Source: Brumimicrobium ulvae
Lineage (GTDB): Bacteria > Bacteroidota > Bacteroidia > Flavobacteriales_D > Crocinitomicaceae
Direction: 5' to 3'
Length of the DNA: 64,000 bases
NCBI RefSeq assembly: GCF_947504225.1
Contig: NZ_CANNGT010000009.1
Coordinates: 62,001-126,000, forward strand
Made by a program: the position numbers and the translations under genes. Under the pieces are notes generated by a model that saw only the letters and a program-made list of their open reading frames with translations, was not told the origin of the DNA and did no database searches. Below are positions 18,313 to 27,945 of the stretch, in pieces (positions within the stretch are counted from its first letter, which is position 1; every line of letters begins with the position of its first letter).

Positions 18313-19407
18313 ATGCGTTTAATTTTCACACTTGTTACTATTGTATTGTTCGTTTCTACATCTTTTGGTCAAAGTAAAGATTTGGAACTTGAAAAAGGCT
18401 TATATGCCAATATTTCAACTTCGAAAGGAGATATTTTTCTAGAGCTTTATCAAGATGAAGCGCCATTAACGGTAGCCAACTTTGCTGGACTTGCAATGGG
18501 GAAACTAAAAGTAGGTGATTCAATTAAATATACGGAACCTTATTATGATGGCGTCGTTTTCCATAGGGTTATTGATAATTTTATGATTCAAGGAGGAGAC
18601 CCAACAGGGACTGGTTCAGGAGGTCCTGGATATAGTTTTTGGGATGAAGCAGACAATGGTATTCGTCATGGAAAAGGTTCTTTATCAATGGCCAACGCAG
18701 GTCCAAACACCAATGGAAGTCAGTTCTTTATTACCCATTTAGCCACTCCACACTTGAATACTAGACATACTGTTTTTGGACAAGTCTTAGAAGGTCAAGA
18801 TGTAGTTGATGCCATTGTTCAGGGAGACACAATTCATGAAATCAAGATTGTGAAAAAAGGATTAAAGTATAAATGGTTTTACAATCCTTCCAAAATTTTC
18901 AAAAAAGAATACAGCCGATTGAAAGCAGTTAAGGAGAAAGAAAGATTGGAAGCTGAAAAATTGAAAGCACAAAATAAGGTGCGAATGATAGAAGCGGAAG
19001 CAAAAACACAAGAAGAATATAAATCATATTTTTATGATTTAGTGAAAGAAATCGAACCATCAGCATTGCAAACTGAATCAGGATTAGTTTATTATATCCA
19101 TGAAGAAGGAGAAGGAGAAGTTGCTGAAAAAGGCGATAAAGTAAGTTTACATTACCTGGGTAAATTTGTGTTGGGTGATAAATTCGACTCTTCTTATGAC
19201 CGAAATGCCCCGTTTGACTTCCAATACCTTGTTAACGGTTTAATCCCAGGGTTTAACGAAGGAGTTGGGATGAGTAAGAAAGGGACTAAAATTGATTTAT
19301 ACATTCCTTACTTTTTAGCTTATGGTAAAAATGGAAGGGGAGCACAAATACCACCTTACTCAGATTTACATTTTAAAATTGAAGTATTAGACTTACAAAA
19401 GCAATAA
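18313..19407 (+). CDS. Exported cyclophilin-FKBP fusion peptidyl-prolyl isomerase
   Basis: The 364-residue protein joins two unrelated isomerase folds. After a signal peptide (to about residue 19) comes a cyclophilin domain, residues 28-195, with the active-site Arg and Phe in [16 protein letters not shown] and the binding loop [16 protein letters not shown] Lys/Glu-rich helical linker spans about 196-250. An FKBP domain, about 255-362, carries [31 protein letters not shown] and AYGKNGRG. It should help fold exported proteins in the periplasm. Its stop overlaps the start of the DUF5686 barrel gene, a possible client or simply operon partner. Confidence 0.9.
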   Translation: MRLIFTLVTIVLFVSTSFGQSKDLELEKGLYANISTSKGDIFLELYQDEAPLTVANFAGLAMGKLKVGDSIKYTEPYYDGVVFHRVIDNFMIQGGDPTGTGSGGPGYSFWDEADNGIRHGKGSLSMANAGPNTNGSQFFITHLATPHLNTRHTVFGQVLEGQDVVDAIVQGDTIHEIKIVKKGLKYKWFYNPSKIFKKEYSRLKAVKEKERLEAEKLKAQNKVRMIEAEAKTQEEYKSYFYDLVKEIEPSALQTESGLVYYIHEEGEGEVAEKGDKVSLHYLGKFVLGDKFDSSYDRNAPFDFQYLVNGLIPGFNEGVGMSKKGTKIDLYIPYFLAYGKNGRGAQIPPYSDLHFKIEVLDLQKQ

Positions 19408-21809
19408 TGAAGAAACAACTACTACTAAACTTCGTTTTCATTGTTTTATCTACTTCTCTATTATCGCAAAAAACTGCGGTTCAAGTAATAGATATTCAAA
19501 CAGAAAGCCCTGTTGCCTTTGCCAAAGTTAGCGATGGAACAAATGCTGCTTTTATCGCCGATATTGACGGGAAATTAAACATAGATATTGATGTATCTAG
19601 AAAGTATTCATTTCGATTTTTTGATTACAAAGACACCATAATTTCTGGTGCTGTGTTAATCAAAAACCCGAGAGTTTACATGTCTCCAGATGCACAAGTT
19701 TATGATGAAGTTGTGATTACTCCAGGTGAAAACCCTGCCCATAGAATCATACAGAATGTAATGGATAATAAATCTATGAACAATCCATTAAAAAACAATT
19801 CCTTTACCTATGATTCTTATTCTAAACTTTATGTAACTGGAGAGTTAAATGAAGGTGTGGACCGCGATACAATTCGTGATACTACCATGATTAGTGCATT
19901 AGAATTGCTCGATCGACAATATTTATTTCTTACAGAAACAAAAGCTACACGAGAATTCAATCCACCAAGCTACGATAAAGAGGTGGTTACAGCCTATAAT
20001 GTTTCAGGAATAAAAGACCCATTATTTGCGACCATAGTCAATCAGTTTCAATCTTTTTCTTTCTACGATAATAACTTTGAGTTAAATCAGAAAGAGTACG
20101 TCAATCCAATTGCTCCAGGAGGTTTAAGGCGTTATCTATTTATTTTAGAAGATACGTTGGTGCATCAAGGTACTCAAGACACTACATATACGATAAAATA
20201 TAGGCCAAGAAAAGGGAAAAACTTTGAAGGCTTAGAGGGTTATTTATACATCCATACAAAAGATTGGGCCATCGAACGTGTTATTGCTTCTCCGTATGAA
20301 GATGGAAGCTTGTTTAATGCACGTATTATTCAAGAATATGATGTTGTAAACAATAAAAAATGGTTCCCCAAAAAAATCAGTACAGAAATTGATTTCGGCA
20401 TTGATATCATGGGTTATGGTAACCTAATCGGACGTAGTTCTTTGTATATTTCAAATGTTAAATTTGATCAAGAGCTGAAGCGTGGTTTTAATCCTGTTTC
20501 TGTAGAGGTTGAAGAAGGCGCTGGAGAACAAACAGCTGCAATTGAAGGAGCACGTGGTGAAACTGAAACCGGGAAGGAAAAGGAAACTTATACCATTGTT
20601 GATAGTGTTGCGAAAGAATCGAATCTTGAACTTATGCTTGACGCATTAAAAATACTGTCTACAGGAAAAATCCCTTTAGGGAAGTTCAGTGTTCCAATTG
20701 ATGAGATCGTAAATTATAATGGACAAGAAGGATTTCGTTTAGGATTAGGTCTAGAAACCAATCGAAGAATGAGCAAAGTTGTTCAACTTGGTGGTTATTT
20801 TGCTTATGGTCTTAGAGATAAAGAATGGAAATGGGGTGGGGACCTAACATTCACCTTGCACCAAAAAAGATTAATCAAACTGAATCTACATTACAGCGAT
20901 GATTTACACGAAAGAGGAGGTACAGATATGTATGACGATGCTTTTAATCTTATTAATCAAGGCATTTATCGTAACTTCTTCGTGAATTTAATGGATAGAG
21001 AACGCTTTGCAGGTGTAAAACTTAGCGGATTAATCAGACAGAATATTAAGTTGCAACTTTTCGGTAATTATAAACGATTTACTTTTACAGACGATTACCA
21101 GTATATGCCTTTGTTTAGTCAAAATGGAACGTTGGACAATTTTGATATCGCAGAATTGGGCTTTGTGTTCAACTGGAACATTCGTGAAAAAGTGATGATT
21201 CTTGAAAACCGTAGGGTTTCTTTAGGAACTAAATGGCCTAAAATAACCCTTAAAGGGACAAAAGGATTGAGTGGAGTTTTTGAATCAAATTATGATTACT
21301 TCCGACTGAATTTAAGTGTTCACCAAGATTTTAAAATTCGTGGAGTTGGAGATTTAAGTTTTGTTAGTAAAAGTGGAATGACGATTGGAAATGTTCCATT
21401 AACATTAAGTCAAATCCAAGAAGGAACAGAAAAAGGGTTTAGTTTATCAGTGGCCAATACTTTTGAAACAATGCAACCTGCTGAGTTTTTTAGTGATCAA
21501 CACTCAGCACTTTTTATGCGATTTACTTTCTTGCCTATAAAAAGCAAGCTGGAATGGACAAAACCAACTTTTGTTGTGCATAGTGCTGCCGGATTTGGAA
21601 CCATGAATAACCGTACCGACCATAAAGGTTTTAACTTTCAAACTCCTGAAAAAGGTTATTATGAATCGGGTTTGATCGTGGATAACCTTTTGGTTTCTAA
21701 TAACATAATTGGAGTTGGAGCAGGTGTGTTTTATAGATATGGACCTTATGAATTGCCCAAAATGAGTGATAATTTTGTCTATAAAATATCTGTAACATTT
21801 AATTTCTAA
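19407..21809 (+). CDS. DUF5686 family outer-membrane protein with carboxypeptidase-regulatory-like domain
   Basis: The 800-residue protein has a signal peptide (about residues 1-20), a CarboxypepD-regulatory-like domain (VQVIDIQTESPVAFAKVSDG to about residue 95), then the DUF5686 region with HRIIQNVMDNKSMNNP, a hallmark of the family, and a C-terminal predicted barrel of about 350 residues ending in aromatic FVYKISVTFNF. It is not a TonB receptor, since no plug is present. The family is widespread in Bacteroidota and has no settled function that I know. It overlaps the isomerase gene (TAATG) and so is translationally coupled. Confidence 0.8.
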   Translation: MKKQLLLNFVFIVLSTSLLSQKTAVQVIDIQTESPVAFAKVSDGTNAAFIADIDGKLNIDIDVSRKYSFRFFDYKDTIISGAVLIKNPRVYMSPDAQVYDEVVITPGENPAHRIIQNVMDNKSMNNPLKNNSFTYDSYSKLYVTGELNEGVDRDTIRDTTMISALELLDRQYLFLTETKATREFNPPSYDKEVVTAYNVSGIKDPLFATIVNQFQSFSFYDNNFELNQKEYVNPIAPGGLRRYLFILEDTLVHQGTQDTTYTIKYRPRKGKNFEGLEGYLYIHTKDWAIERVIASPYEDGSLFNARIIQEYDVVNNKKWFPKKISTEIDFGIDIMGYGNLIGRSSLYISNVKFDQELKRGFNPVSVEVEEGAGEQTAAIEGARGETETGKEKETYTIVDSVAKESNLELMLDALKILSTGKIPLGKFSVPIDEIVNYNGQEGFRLGLGLETNRRMSKVVQLGGYFAYGLRDKEWKWGGDLTFTLHQKRLIKLNLHYSDDLHERGGTDMYDDAFNLINQGIYRNFFVNLMDRERFAGVKLSGLIRQNIKLQLFGNYKRFTFTDDYQYMPLFSQNGTLDNFDIAELGFVFNWNIREKVMILENRRVSLGTKWPKITLKGTKGLSGVFESNYDYFRLNLSVHQDFKIRGVGDLSFVSKSGMTIGNVPLTLSQIQEGTEKGFSLSVANTFETMQPAEFFSDQHSALFMRFTFLPIKSKLEWTKPTFVVHSAAGFGTMNNRTDHKGFNFQTPEKGYYESGLIVDNLLVSNNIIGVGAGVFYRYGPYELPKMSDNFVYKISVTFNF

Positions 21810-21818
21810 AAGTTTGTT

Positions 21819-21847
21819 TTGCTTTCACATCGCTTAACTTAACTTTG
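21819..21847 (+). promoter_or_regulatory. Complete -33/-7 promoter for the radical SAM gene
   Basis: TTG at 21819-21821, an 18-base spacer and TAACTTTG at 21840-21847 fit the Bacteroidota promoter exactly. The ATG is 7 bases further on, so the transcript is probably leaderless. Confidence 0.65.
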
Positions 21848-21854
21848 TTATCGT

Positions 21855-22868
21855 ATGTGGAAGGACCAAATAAATATAATCAATAAACTCTCATTTTCAA
21901 GATTGTGGAATCTGGGACTCTTGTACGCCTCTTTTTTAAATGCTAAATTTTTTAAGAAAACCCAAGGAAAAGGATTACCGTATGCCGCAAGTATTGAGCC
22001 TACAACAGCTTGTAATCTTGGCTGTCCTGAGTGTCCTAGCGGATTAAAACAATTTACTCGTCCAACAGGCAGATTAGATTTAAAAGTGCATCAGAGTATG
22101 TTAGACCAGTTGGGCAAACAGCTGTTTTACATTAATTATTACTTTCAAGGTGAACCTTTTCTACACCCCGATTTTTTGGAACTCATAAAGGAAGCGCACC
22201 AAAGGAATATTTATACAGCTACTTCAACAAATGCCCACTTTATCACTTCTAAAAAAGCCGAAGAAATTGTTCAGTCTGGTCTGGATCGTTTGATTATTTC
22301 TATTGATGGATTAACCCAAGATACCTATGAACAATACCGAAGAAAAGGGGAGTTGGAAAAAGTGATTTCAGGAACTAAAAACATAATTGAAGCCAAAAAT
22401 AAACTAAACAGTAAAACACCGCATTTGATTTTTCAGTTTTTGGTCGTGCGTCCCAATGAACACGAAGTAGACGAAGTGTTTAAATTAGGAAAAGAGTTGG
22501 GAGTAGATGAGGTAAGGTTGAAAACCGCCCAATTATATGATTATAAAAACGGTAACCCTTTAATGCCTAAAAATGAAAAATATGCACGCTATAAAAAAAT
22601 GAAGGATGGAACCTATAAAAGCAAATATGCCCTTAGCAATCATTGTTGGCGTATGTGGTCTTCTACCGTGTTAACTTGGGATGGAAAAGTGGTGCCTTGT
22701 TGTTTCGATAAAGATGCTCAACATGTCTTAGGAGATGTGACAAAAACAGAGTTTTTTACGATATGGCGACACCCAAAGTATCAAGCGTTTAGAAATCAGG
22801 TGTTTAACAATAGATCAGAAATTGATATTTGTAAAAATTGTTCAGAAGGAGCAAAGGTGTGGACATGA
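21855..22868 (+). CDS. Radical SAM/SPASM domain protein
   Basis: The 337-residue enzyme carries the SAM-binding CxxxCxxC cluster site in TTACNLGCPECPSG near residues 51-64, a GEPFLHPD glycine-rich motif and ISIDGLTQDTYEQYR. The C-terminal SPASM region has further cysteines in NHCWRMWSS, VVPCCFDKDAQHVLGD and DICKNCSEG for an auxiliary iron-sulfur cluster. SPASM enzymes often modify peptides, but no precursor peptide gene is visible nearby, so the substrate is unknown. A complete promoter lies immediately upstream, independent of the DUF5686 gene. Confidence 0.88.
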   Translation: MWKDQINIINKLSFSRLWNLGLLYASFLNAKFFKKTQGKGLPYAASIEPTTACNLGCPECPSGLKQFTRPTGRLDLKVHQSMLDQLGKQLFYINYYFQGEPFLHPDFLELIKEAHQRNIYTATSTNAHFITSKKAEEIVQSGLDRLIISIDGLTQDTYEQYRRKGELEKVISGTKNIIEAKNKLNSKTPHLIFQFLVVRPNEHEVDEVFKLGKELGVDEVRLKTAQLYDYKNGNPLMPKNEKYARYKKMKDGTYKSKYALSNHCWRMWSSTVLTWDGKVVPCCFDKDAQHVLGDVTKTEFFTIWRHPKYQAFRNQVFNNRSEIDICKNCSEGAKVWT

Positions 22869-22912
22869 TCTCTTTTTTGTGATAATCTCCTCCGTGCTCC
22901 ATTTTTATTTTA

Positions 22913-22920
22913 TATCTTTG
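22913..22920 (+). promoter_or_regulatory. -7 promoter box for the T9SS cargo gene
   Basis: TATCTTTG is a perfect TAnnTTTG match 27 bases before the start codon. Confidence 0.5.
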
Positions 22921-22947
22921 ATTACTAATTATTAATTCTACTACATT

Positions 22948-24504
22948 ATGAAAGCTCTATCAAGCCTCGCGCTTTTAATGCTTGCGACTTTTTCTTATGC
23001 GCAAGTTTGTACAATCGATTATTCTCAAAACAACCCAGGCGTCTATCCTTCTGTTTCTCCAAATGGAATAAAAGGCACCACGTTTAGTCAAGAGTTTACA
23101 GTTCTATTTCCTACTGCTGATGCAGGGGTGAACTATTCTTCTTTTCAAATTACAAGCGTAGAATTGCCAATGGGACTGACTTGGGAGTGCAGTAACGAAT
23201 CAACTTCTTGTGTTTATTTGCCCCAACAAGATCCATTTGCTTGTCTACTTATTTCTGGAACTCCTGCAGAGTCGGGTCAGTTTGAAGTGAAAATTAATTC
23301 AAATGCAGTTTTAGCGAATAATGTTGAAACGGTTCATACAGTTCAGTTTGACTTAGAGATTGAACTGTCTTCTTCTTCAAACGGAGTTTTCTCTATCTCT
23401 CCTGCTATGGGTTGTGAAACTGTTGATGTTGATTTTACCATAGACAATCCAATAAATTACACACCTATTGCTGGTCAAACAACAGGAGTTGATTACCAAT
23501 GGAGTTTTGGAAATGGAAACTCTTCTTCTTTTGAAACTCCAGTAACACAAACCTATAATGGCGCAGGAACATATCAAGTAGCATTGACTCAAATTTTTGA
23601 TACAATTGGATTTAGACTGAAAAATGTGGTAATCAATAACGTGGGATGTGACGATGCAATTGGATATGGAAATCCAGACATCTACATTCATGTTATTGAT
23701 GCAGACAATACTGTTGTATACTCAACCGAGCCAAGCCCTAATAGTGCAGACCTTCCACAAAACTATAATATGGATGTATTGTTGAATAATCCACCATATC
23801 AAATTAGAGTGATGGATGATGATAGCGACAATGCTTGGGGAACAACAGATGATAATTGCATCAATGGTGATGAAAATACTGCCACAACAGCAATCTCTTT
23901 GCCGGCTGAAACAAATCTAGGTTCTACTACACAAATTGGAAATAATGGTTCTTTAAATTTTAGTTATACGATTGAAAAAGATACTTTTCATATTGTTTCT
24001 TATGAATCAGTAACGGTTTACAGTAATCCAGCACAACCCAACATCATTGTAGATTTAAACGATCCGCTGACTTTGAGTACAACTGACCTTGGACACGTTT
24101 ATCATTGGAATATGAACAATACAGTTGTTCCAAGTTTAAGAGGAACAGAGGTAAATCCTTTTGAAACGGGAACTTATTCAGTAACTGCTGTTAACGAGCA
24201 TGGATGTTATAGTACTTCAACAGATGAAATTCTTGACTTTACACATCTTGAGGAACTCACTGAAATACGTTTTAATATTTATCCAAATCCAGCAAACCAT
24301 GTTGTCAATATAGATTTTGCAGAAACCTTAAATCTAGGGAAGGTAATGGTTACAGATTTATCTGGTAGAACCTTGATTCAGCAATCTATTGTTGGACAAA
24401 GTTCATTAAATGTTGATGTGTCTGCGTTGGCCAATGGAGTTTATACAATTTCAATTATTAATGAAAGTGGAAATCTTACCACAAAGAAACTGATCGTTCA
24501 ATAA
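22948..24504 (+). CDS. Secreted PKD-domain protein with T9SS type A sorting domain
   Basis: The 518-residue protein has a signal peptide ending at TFSYAQ. A PKD-like domain is centred on DYQWSFGNGNSSSFETPVTQTYNGAGTYQVAL. Acidic loops that may bind calcium (DDDSDNAWGTTDDNC) follow. The last 75 residues form a typical type A sorting domain: FNIYPNPANHVVNIDF, DLSGRTLIQQ, LANGVYTISI and a Lys-Lys-Leu ending. Such cargo crosses the outer membrane through T9SS and is usually anchored to the surface. No catalytic domain is seen, so it is more likely an adhesin or structural protein. Confidence 0.85.
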   Translation: MKALSSLALLMLATFSYAQVCTIDYSQNNPGVYPSVSPNGIKGTTFSQEFTVLFPTADAGVNYSSFQITSVELPMGLTWECSNESTSCVYLPQQDPFACLLISGTPAESGQFEVKINSNAVLANNVETVHTVQFDLEIELSSSSNGVFSISPAMGCETVDVDFTIDNPINYTPIAGQTTGVDYQWSFGNGNSSSFETPVTQTYNGAGTYQVALTQIFDTIGFRLKNVVINNVGCDDAIGYGNPDIYIHVIDADNTVVYSTEPSPNSADLPQNYNMDVLLNNPPYQIRVMDDDSDNAWGTTDDNCINGDENTATTAISLPAETNLGSTTQIGNNGSLNFSYTIEKDTFHIVSYESVTVYSNPAQPNIIVDLNDPLTLSTTDLGHVYHWNMNNTVVPSLRGTEVNPFETGTYSVTAVNEHGCYSTSTDEILDFTHLEELTEIRFNIYPNPANHVVNIDFAETLNLGKVMVTDLSGRTLIQQSIVGQSSLNVDVSALANGVYTISIINESGNLTTKKLIVQ

Positions 24505-24521
24505 TTAAATTACTAAAATCG

Positions 24522-24567
24522 ACGGAAGAAAGAGGAGCTCGCATCTTGACTTTCCTCTCTTTTCCGT
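24522..24567 (+). terminator. Long hairpin after the T9SS cargo gene (possible terminator)
   Basis: Arms 24522-24536 and 24553-24567 match at 13 of 15 positions (ACGGAA...AGAGGA against its complement). No T run follows, so termination is uncertain. Confidence 0.4.
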
Positions 24568-24627
24568 TGTTAAAAAAGGTTAAGCTAGCAGGATTAGCAA
24601 GAGATACTAGTAATTTAGAACGCTAAA

Positions 24628-26256
24628 GTGAGAAAGATTAAATTAAAACATATAGTATTCTTGATCAGTACCGCGTCTTTGGTGTTGGTTTTCCTGCAGT
24701 TATATCAGGCTTTTCAGTTGTATGAAAAGAAGTCTGAAGAACTAAGTAGTCACATGGATAACGTTTTGTCTAAGGTGGCTATTCGTCACGAAAAAGCTTC
24801 AGACTTAGAACGCTATACCTCATTTTTTGGAAAGGACTTTAGCGGACAGTACAAAATGGCATTGAAGCAAGAGTTTCAAAATCTTGTGCCTGTTAGAGAG
24901 TCTGTTTCTATAAAAGACACCTTGATTTATGAAGACGGCAGAGATGTAAAATATCTTCATATCACAGGAGATTCGTATGATTCTTTAACTCATGTTACCG
25001 CAAAACATAGTGTTTTGGCAAGAGACATCAGTGAATTGTCGACTTACATGAAAAAAGGAGCGAAGACCACGAATCAGCAAGATTCTAATGACTTGGCTTT
25101 TCAATTGGATAAACGTGTAATCAACAGCTTATTTAAGAAGTCGAAGTACATTAATGAAATGATGATTTCTGCTTTTAGAAACAGTGATCAAATTAAACCT
25201 ACGGAGAGAATTAATTTGGCGTTTTTGGATTCTATGATTTCAAAAACTTTTGAAGTAGAAGGACTAGAAACAAGTTTTAATTACGGGATATTTGATGAAG
25301 AAAATAAAATTGTCACCTTCCCATCTTATACTGATCGCTATAATCTTTCTATCAATCCCGAGAAAACTAAAAAAGTAAGATTATTTCCTGGGAATATTTT
25401 TGATGAGGACTTGATGCTCCATGTTGAGTTTCCAAAAAAGAACACGGTTTTGTTTAACGAGATGTGGTTGACTTTAACCGTGAGTATTTTGTTAGTGATT
25501 CTTATTGTGATCTCGTTTTATGTGATGTTTAAAACAATTCTTAACCAACGAAGATTAGCAGAAGTTAAAAGTGATTTTATTTCCAACATGACCCATGAGT
25601 TTAAGACACCAATAAGCACTATTTCATTAGCGTGTGAAGCAATGTCTGATTCAGATATGAATAAAGAAGGTACCAACACAATGGCTCCTTTTATAAAAAT
25701 GATTGATGAAGAGAACAAACGCTTGGGAGGTCTGGTTGAGCAAATATTAAAAAGTGCAGTGCTCGATCGAGGTGACATTAAAATGAAAAAGGATCAATTA
25801 GAATTAAATGAAATTGTATCACAAGTTGTAGGGAAAGCAAAAATACGTATTGCCAATGGCGGAATAAAGTTAGATCAAGTAATGGGATTGTTACCCTTTG
25901 TAGGTGATCCAGTGCACACCAATAATTTGATTTCTAATTTAATTGATAATGCAATAAAGTACAGTAAAGACGAGGTAGATATTTTAGTAAAAACAGAAAA
26001 GTTATCCAACGGAAATTACCGTTTAACCGTCCGAGATAAAGGAATTGGAATAAAGAACGAACATTTGGATAAGATTTTCGATAAATTATACCGAGTACCT
26101 ACTGGTAACGTTCACAACGTTAAAGGATATGGTCTAGGGTTGAACTATGTAAAAGCAATTGTTGACATGCAGGGTTGGGAGATCAACGTAAAAAGTAAAT
26201 ACGGTGAAGGAACAACCTTTATACTACTAATTAAAAATTTAAAAGAAAATGAGTAA
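24628..26256 (+). CDS. Membrane sensor histidine kinase
   Basis: The 542-residue kinase has a first membrane helix (about residues 8-28), a periplasmic sensor region of about 240 residues, a second helix (about 278-302), a HisKA domain with phospho-acceptor His323 in SNMTHEFKTPIS, and an HATPase domain with N box (NLISNLIDNAIKYS), G1 (VRDKGIGI), F box and G2 (GYGLGLNYVKAIV). It starts at GTG. It overlaps the response regulator by 8 bases, so the pair is coupled. The periplasmic domain matches no sensor fold I recognise, so the signal is unknown. Confidence 0.9.
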   Translation: MRKIKLKHIVFLISTASLVLVFLQLYQAFQLYEKKSEELSSHMDNVLSKVAIRHEKASDLERYTSFFGKDFSGQYKMALKQEFQNLVPVRESVSIKDTLIYEDGRDVKYLHITGDSYDSLTHVTAKHSVLARDISELSTYMKKGAKTTNQQDSNDLAFQLDKRVINSLFKKSKYINEMMISAFRNSDQIKPTERINLAFLDSMISKTFEVEGLETSFNYGIFDEENKIVTFPSYTDRYNLSINPEKTKKVRLFPGNIFDEDLMLHVEFPKKNTVLFNEMWLTLTVSILLVILIVISFYVMFKTILNQRRLAEVKSDFISNMTHEFKTPISTISLACEAMSDSDMNKEGTNTMAPFIKMIDEENKRLGGLVEQILKSAVLDRGDIKMKKDQLELNEIVSQVVGKAKIRIANGGIKLDQVMGLLPFVGDPVHTNNLISNLIDNAIKYSKDEVDILVKTEKLSNGNYRLTVRDKGIGIKNEHLDKIFDKLYRVPTGNVHNVKGYGLGLNYVKAIVDMQGWEINVKSKYGEGTTFILLIKNLKENE

Positions 26257-26938
26257 CGCAATTAAAATACTTTTAGCAGAAGATGACAATAACCTAGGGT
26301 TGTTGCTGGAGTCTTTTATAAAAGCAAAAGGATTTAAGGTGGATTTGGCAAGAGATGGAAAGCAGGCCCTTGAGAAATTCAATCAAGACACATATCATTT
26401 TGTTATTCTTGATGTAATGATGCCAGAGATAGATGGATTTACTGTAGCCAAAGAAATACGTCAAATTGATGCTAAAATTCCAATTCTTTTCCTTACAGCC
26501 AAGTCAATGAAGGAAGATAAACTTGAAGGGTTCGCTATTGGTGCAGATGATTACCTTACGAAACCATTTAGTATGGAAGAATTGGTCGCACGTATTGAAG
26601 CGATTCTAAAACGTACAAATACGGATGATTCTCCATTGGATGATACATTCACTATTGGACGCTTTACTTTTGATCCTCAAAAAAGAATCATCAATATCGA
26701 TGGAGAGGAGAATAAATTAACGACCAAAGAAAGTCAGTTGTTGAAATTGTTGGCGAAAAACAAGAATCAAATCTTAGATCGACAAGCGGCTTTAAGAGCG
26801 ATTTGGGGAGACGACAACTACTTTAATGGACGTAGTATGGATGTTTACATTGCCAAATTAAGAAAGATCTTAAAAGAAGATGAGAATATAGAAATCATGA
26901 ATATTCATGGTAAAGGATTTAAACTTTTGGATCAATAG
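26249..26938 (+). CDS. OmpR/PhoB-family response regulator
   Basis: The 229-residue regulator has a receiver domain with acidic pocket EDD (residues 11-13), phosphorylation site Asp55 in VILDVMMPEIDGF, Thr in LFLTAKS and the conserved Lys in LTKPF. A winged-helix DNA-binding domain follows from about residue 130, with LTTKESQLLKLLAKN and DVYIAKLRKILKEDENIEI. It is cotranscribed with the histidine kinase it overlaps. The TonB gene 96 bases downstream may be under the same control, which is inference only. Confidence 0.93.
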   Translation: MSNAIKILLAEDDNNLGLLLESFIKAKGFKVDLARDGKQALEKFNQDTYHFVILDVMMPEIDGFTVAKEIRQIDAKIPILFLTAKSMKEDKLEGFAIGADDYLTKPFSMEELVARIEAILKRTNTDDSPLDDTFTIGRFTFDPQKRIINIDGEENKLTTKESQLLKLLAKNKNQILDRQAALRAIWGDDNYFNGRSMDVYIAKLRKILKEDENIEIMNIHGKGFKLLDQ

Positions 26939-27034
26939 TCGATTTTTTACGCCATGAAACATTGATTGGCAAAGGTCTACCTTGATTGGTACAATACTTG
27001 CTTCTTTTTCATCATCATTATAAAACACAGTACG

Positions 27035-27733
27035 ATGGAAAACAAGAATCCAAAATTCGAATTAGAACCCAACAGAAAAGTATATTTTCAGTTGGGTTTA
27101 TTTATTGTAGGAACAGTCACTTTAATGGCGTTTACCTACAAAACACCTGTTTATTTAACAAAAAAAACCACGGTAGATCAAATTGCTGAAGTGCCTGTTG
27201 TGTTCGAAGAGAAAATCGATGAACCCATCATCGAAATTCCAGAAGTTCAAAAACTTCCTAATCAAACACCAACAACACCAATTGTTCCTAATGATTTCTT
27301 GTCGAATGTTGACCCGATTAAAAGTTCGAACCTAGACCCGAAAATTGTTATTTCTAGCACGTCGAAAGACCCTGTTATTGTGGATCCTTTTAATGTGAAT
27401 CTTGGAGATGCTCCTACCTTGACCGAAGTTGTAAATTATCCAGATTTTGTAGCGAAATTTGATGGAAATTGGACTGAATTTTTAGGTGGAGAATTGAAGT
27501 ATCCCGAAGAAAGTATAATCTTTAATGAGTCAGGAACAGCTTACGTGAGCTTCGTTGTTGAACTCGATGGAAGTGTAACTGATGTTAAGGTATTGAACCA
27601 AAACCTACCAAAAGCACTTCAAGAAGAAGCAATTCGTGTGGTTAAAGCATCGCCTAATTGGATCCCAGGAAGTAAAAACGGAGAGAATGTTCGTTCAACC
27701 AAAAAGGTGAGAATTAACTTTGTCTTACGTTAA
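27035..27733 (+). CDS. Energy transducer TonB (second copy)
   Basis: The 232-residue paralogue of the TonB at 8.8 kb has a short charged N-terminus, a membrane helix (about residues 18-36), a Pro-rich linker and a C-terminal TonB domain with LKYPEESIIFNESGTAYVSFVVELDGSVTDVKVL. I choose the ATG at 27035 rather than an in-frame TTG 69 bases upstream, because it gives MENKNPKF, parallel to the other copy. No receptor, ExbB or ExbD gene is adjacent. Following the two-component pair, it may serve a regulated receptor. Confidence 0.88.
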   Translation: MENKNPKFELEPNRKVYFQLGLFIVGTVTLMAFTYKTPVYLTKKTTVDQIAEVPVVFEEKIDEPIIEIPEVQKLPNQTPTTPIVPNDFLSNVDPIKSSNLDPKIVISSTSKDPVIVDPFNVNLGDAPTLTEVVNYPDFVAKFDGNWTEFLGGELKYPEESIIFNESGTAYVSFVVELDGSVTDVKVLNQNLPKALQEEAIRVVKASPNWIPGSKNGENVRSTKKVRINFVLR

Positions 27734-27756
27734 GTTCTTCGAAACCCTTAATAGTT

Positions 27757-27788
27757 AAAAAAGCAAAACGAAAGTTTTGCTTTTTTTT
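27757..27788 (+). terminator. Intrinsic terminator after tonB copy 2
   Basis: AAAAAAGCAAAAC (27757-27769), loop GAAA, and a perfect complement (27774-27786) are followed by T residues. Confidence 0.9.
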
Positions 27789-27830
27789 GCGCGGAATTTT
27801 TATTGATTTCAAATAGAGTTAAAACTATCC

Positions 27831-27848
27831 TCCCGACAGGTCTCGGGA
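27831..27848. repeat. Short inverted repeat
   Basis: TCCCGA (27831-27836) and TCGGGA (27843-27848) face each other across six bases in the 212-base gap between convergent genes. The core resembles dispersed palindromes common in Bacteroidota genomes. Confidence 0.4.
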
Positions 27849-27945
27849 TTAGTGCATCTCGTTTTGTCTTTTAAAAACTTTATCAGACGTTAGAGAATTT
27901 TATTCTGATCTAACCCCTTGGCACTTTCAGTCTATAGTGGTTCAG

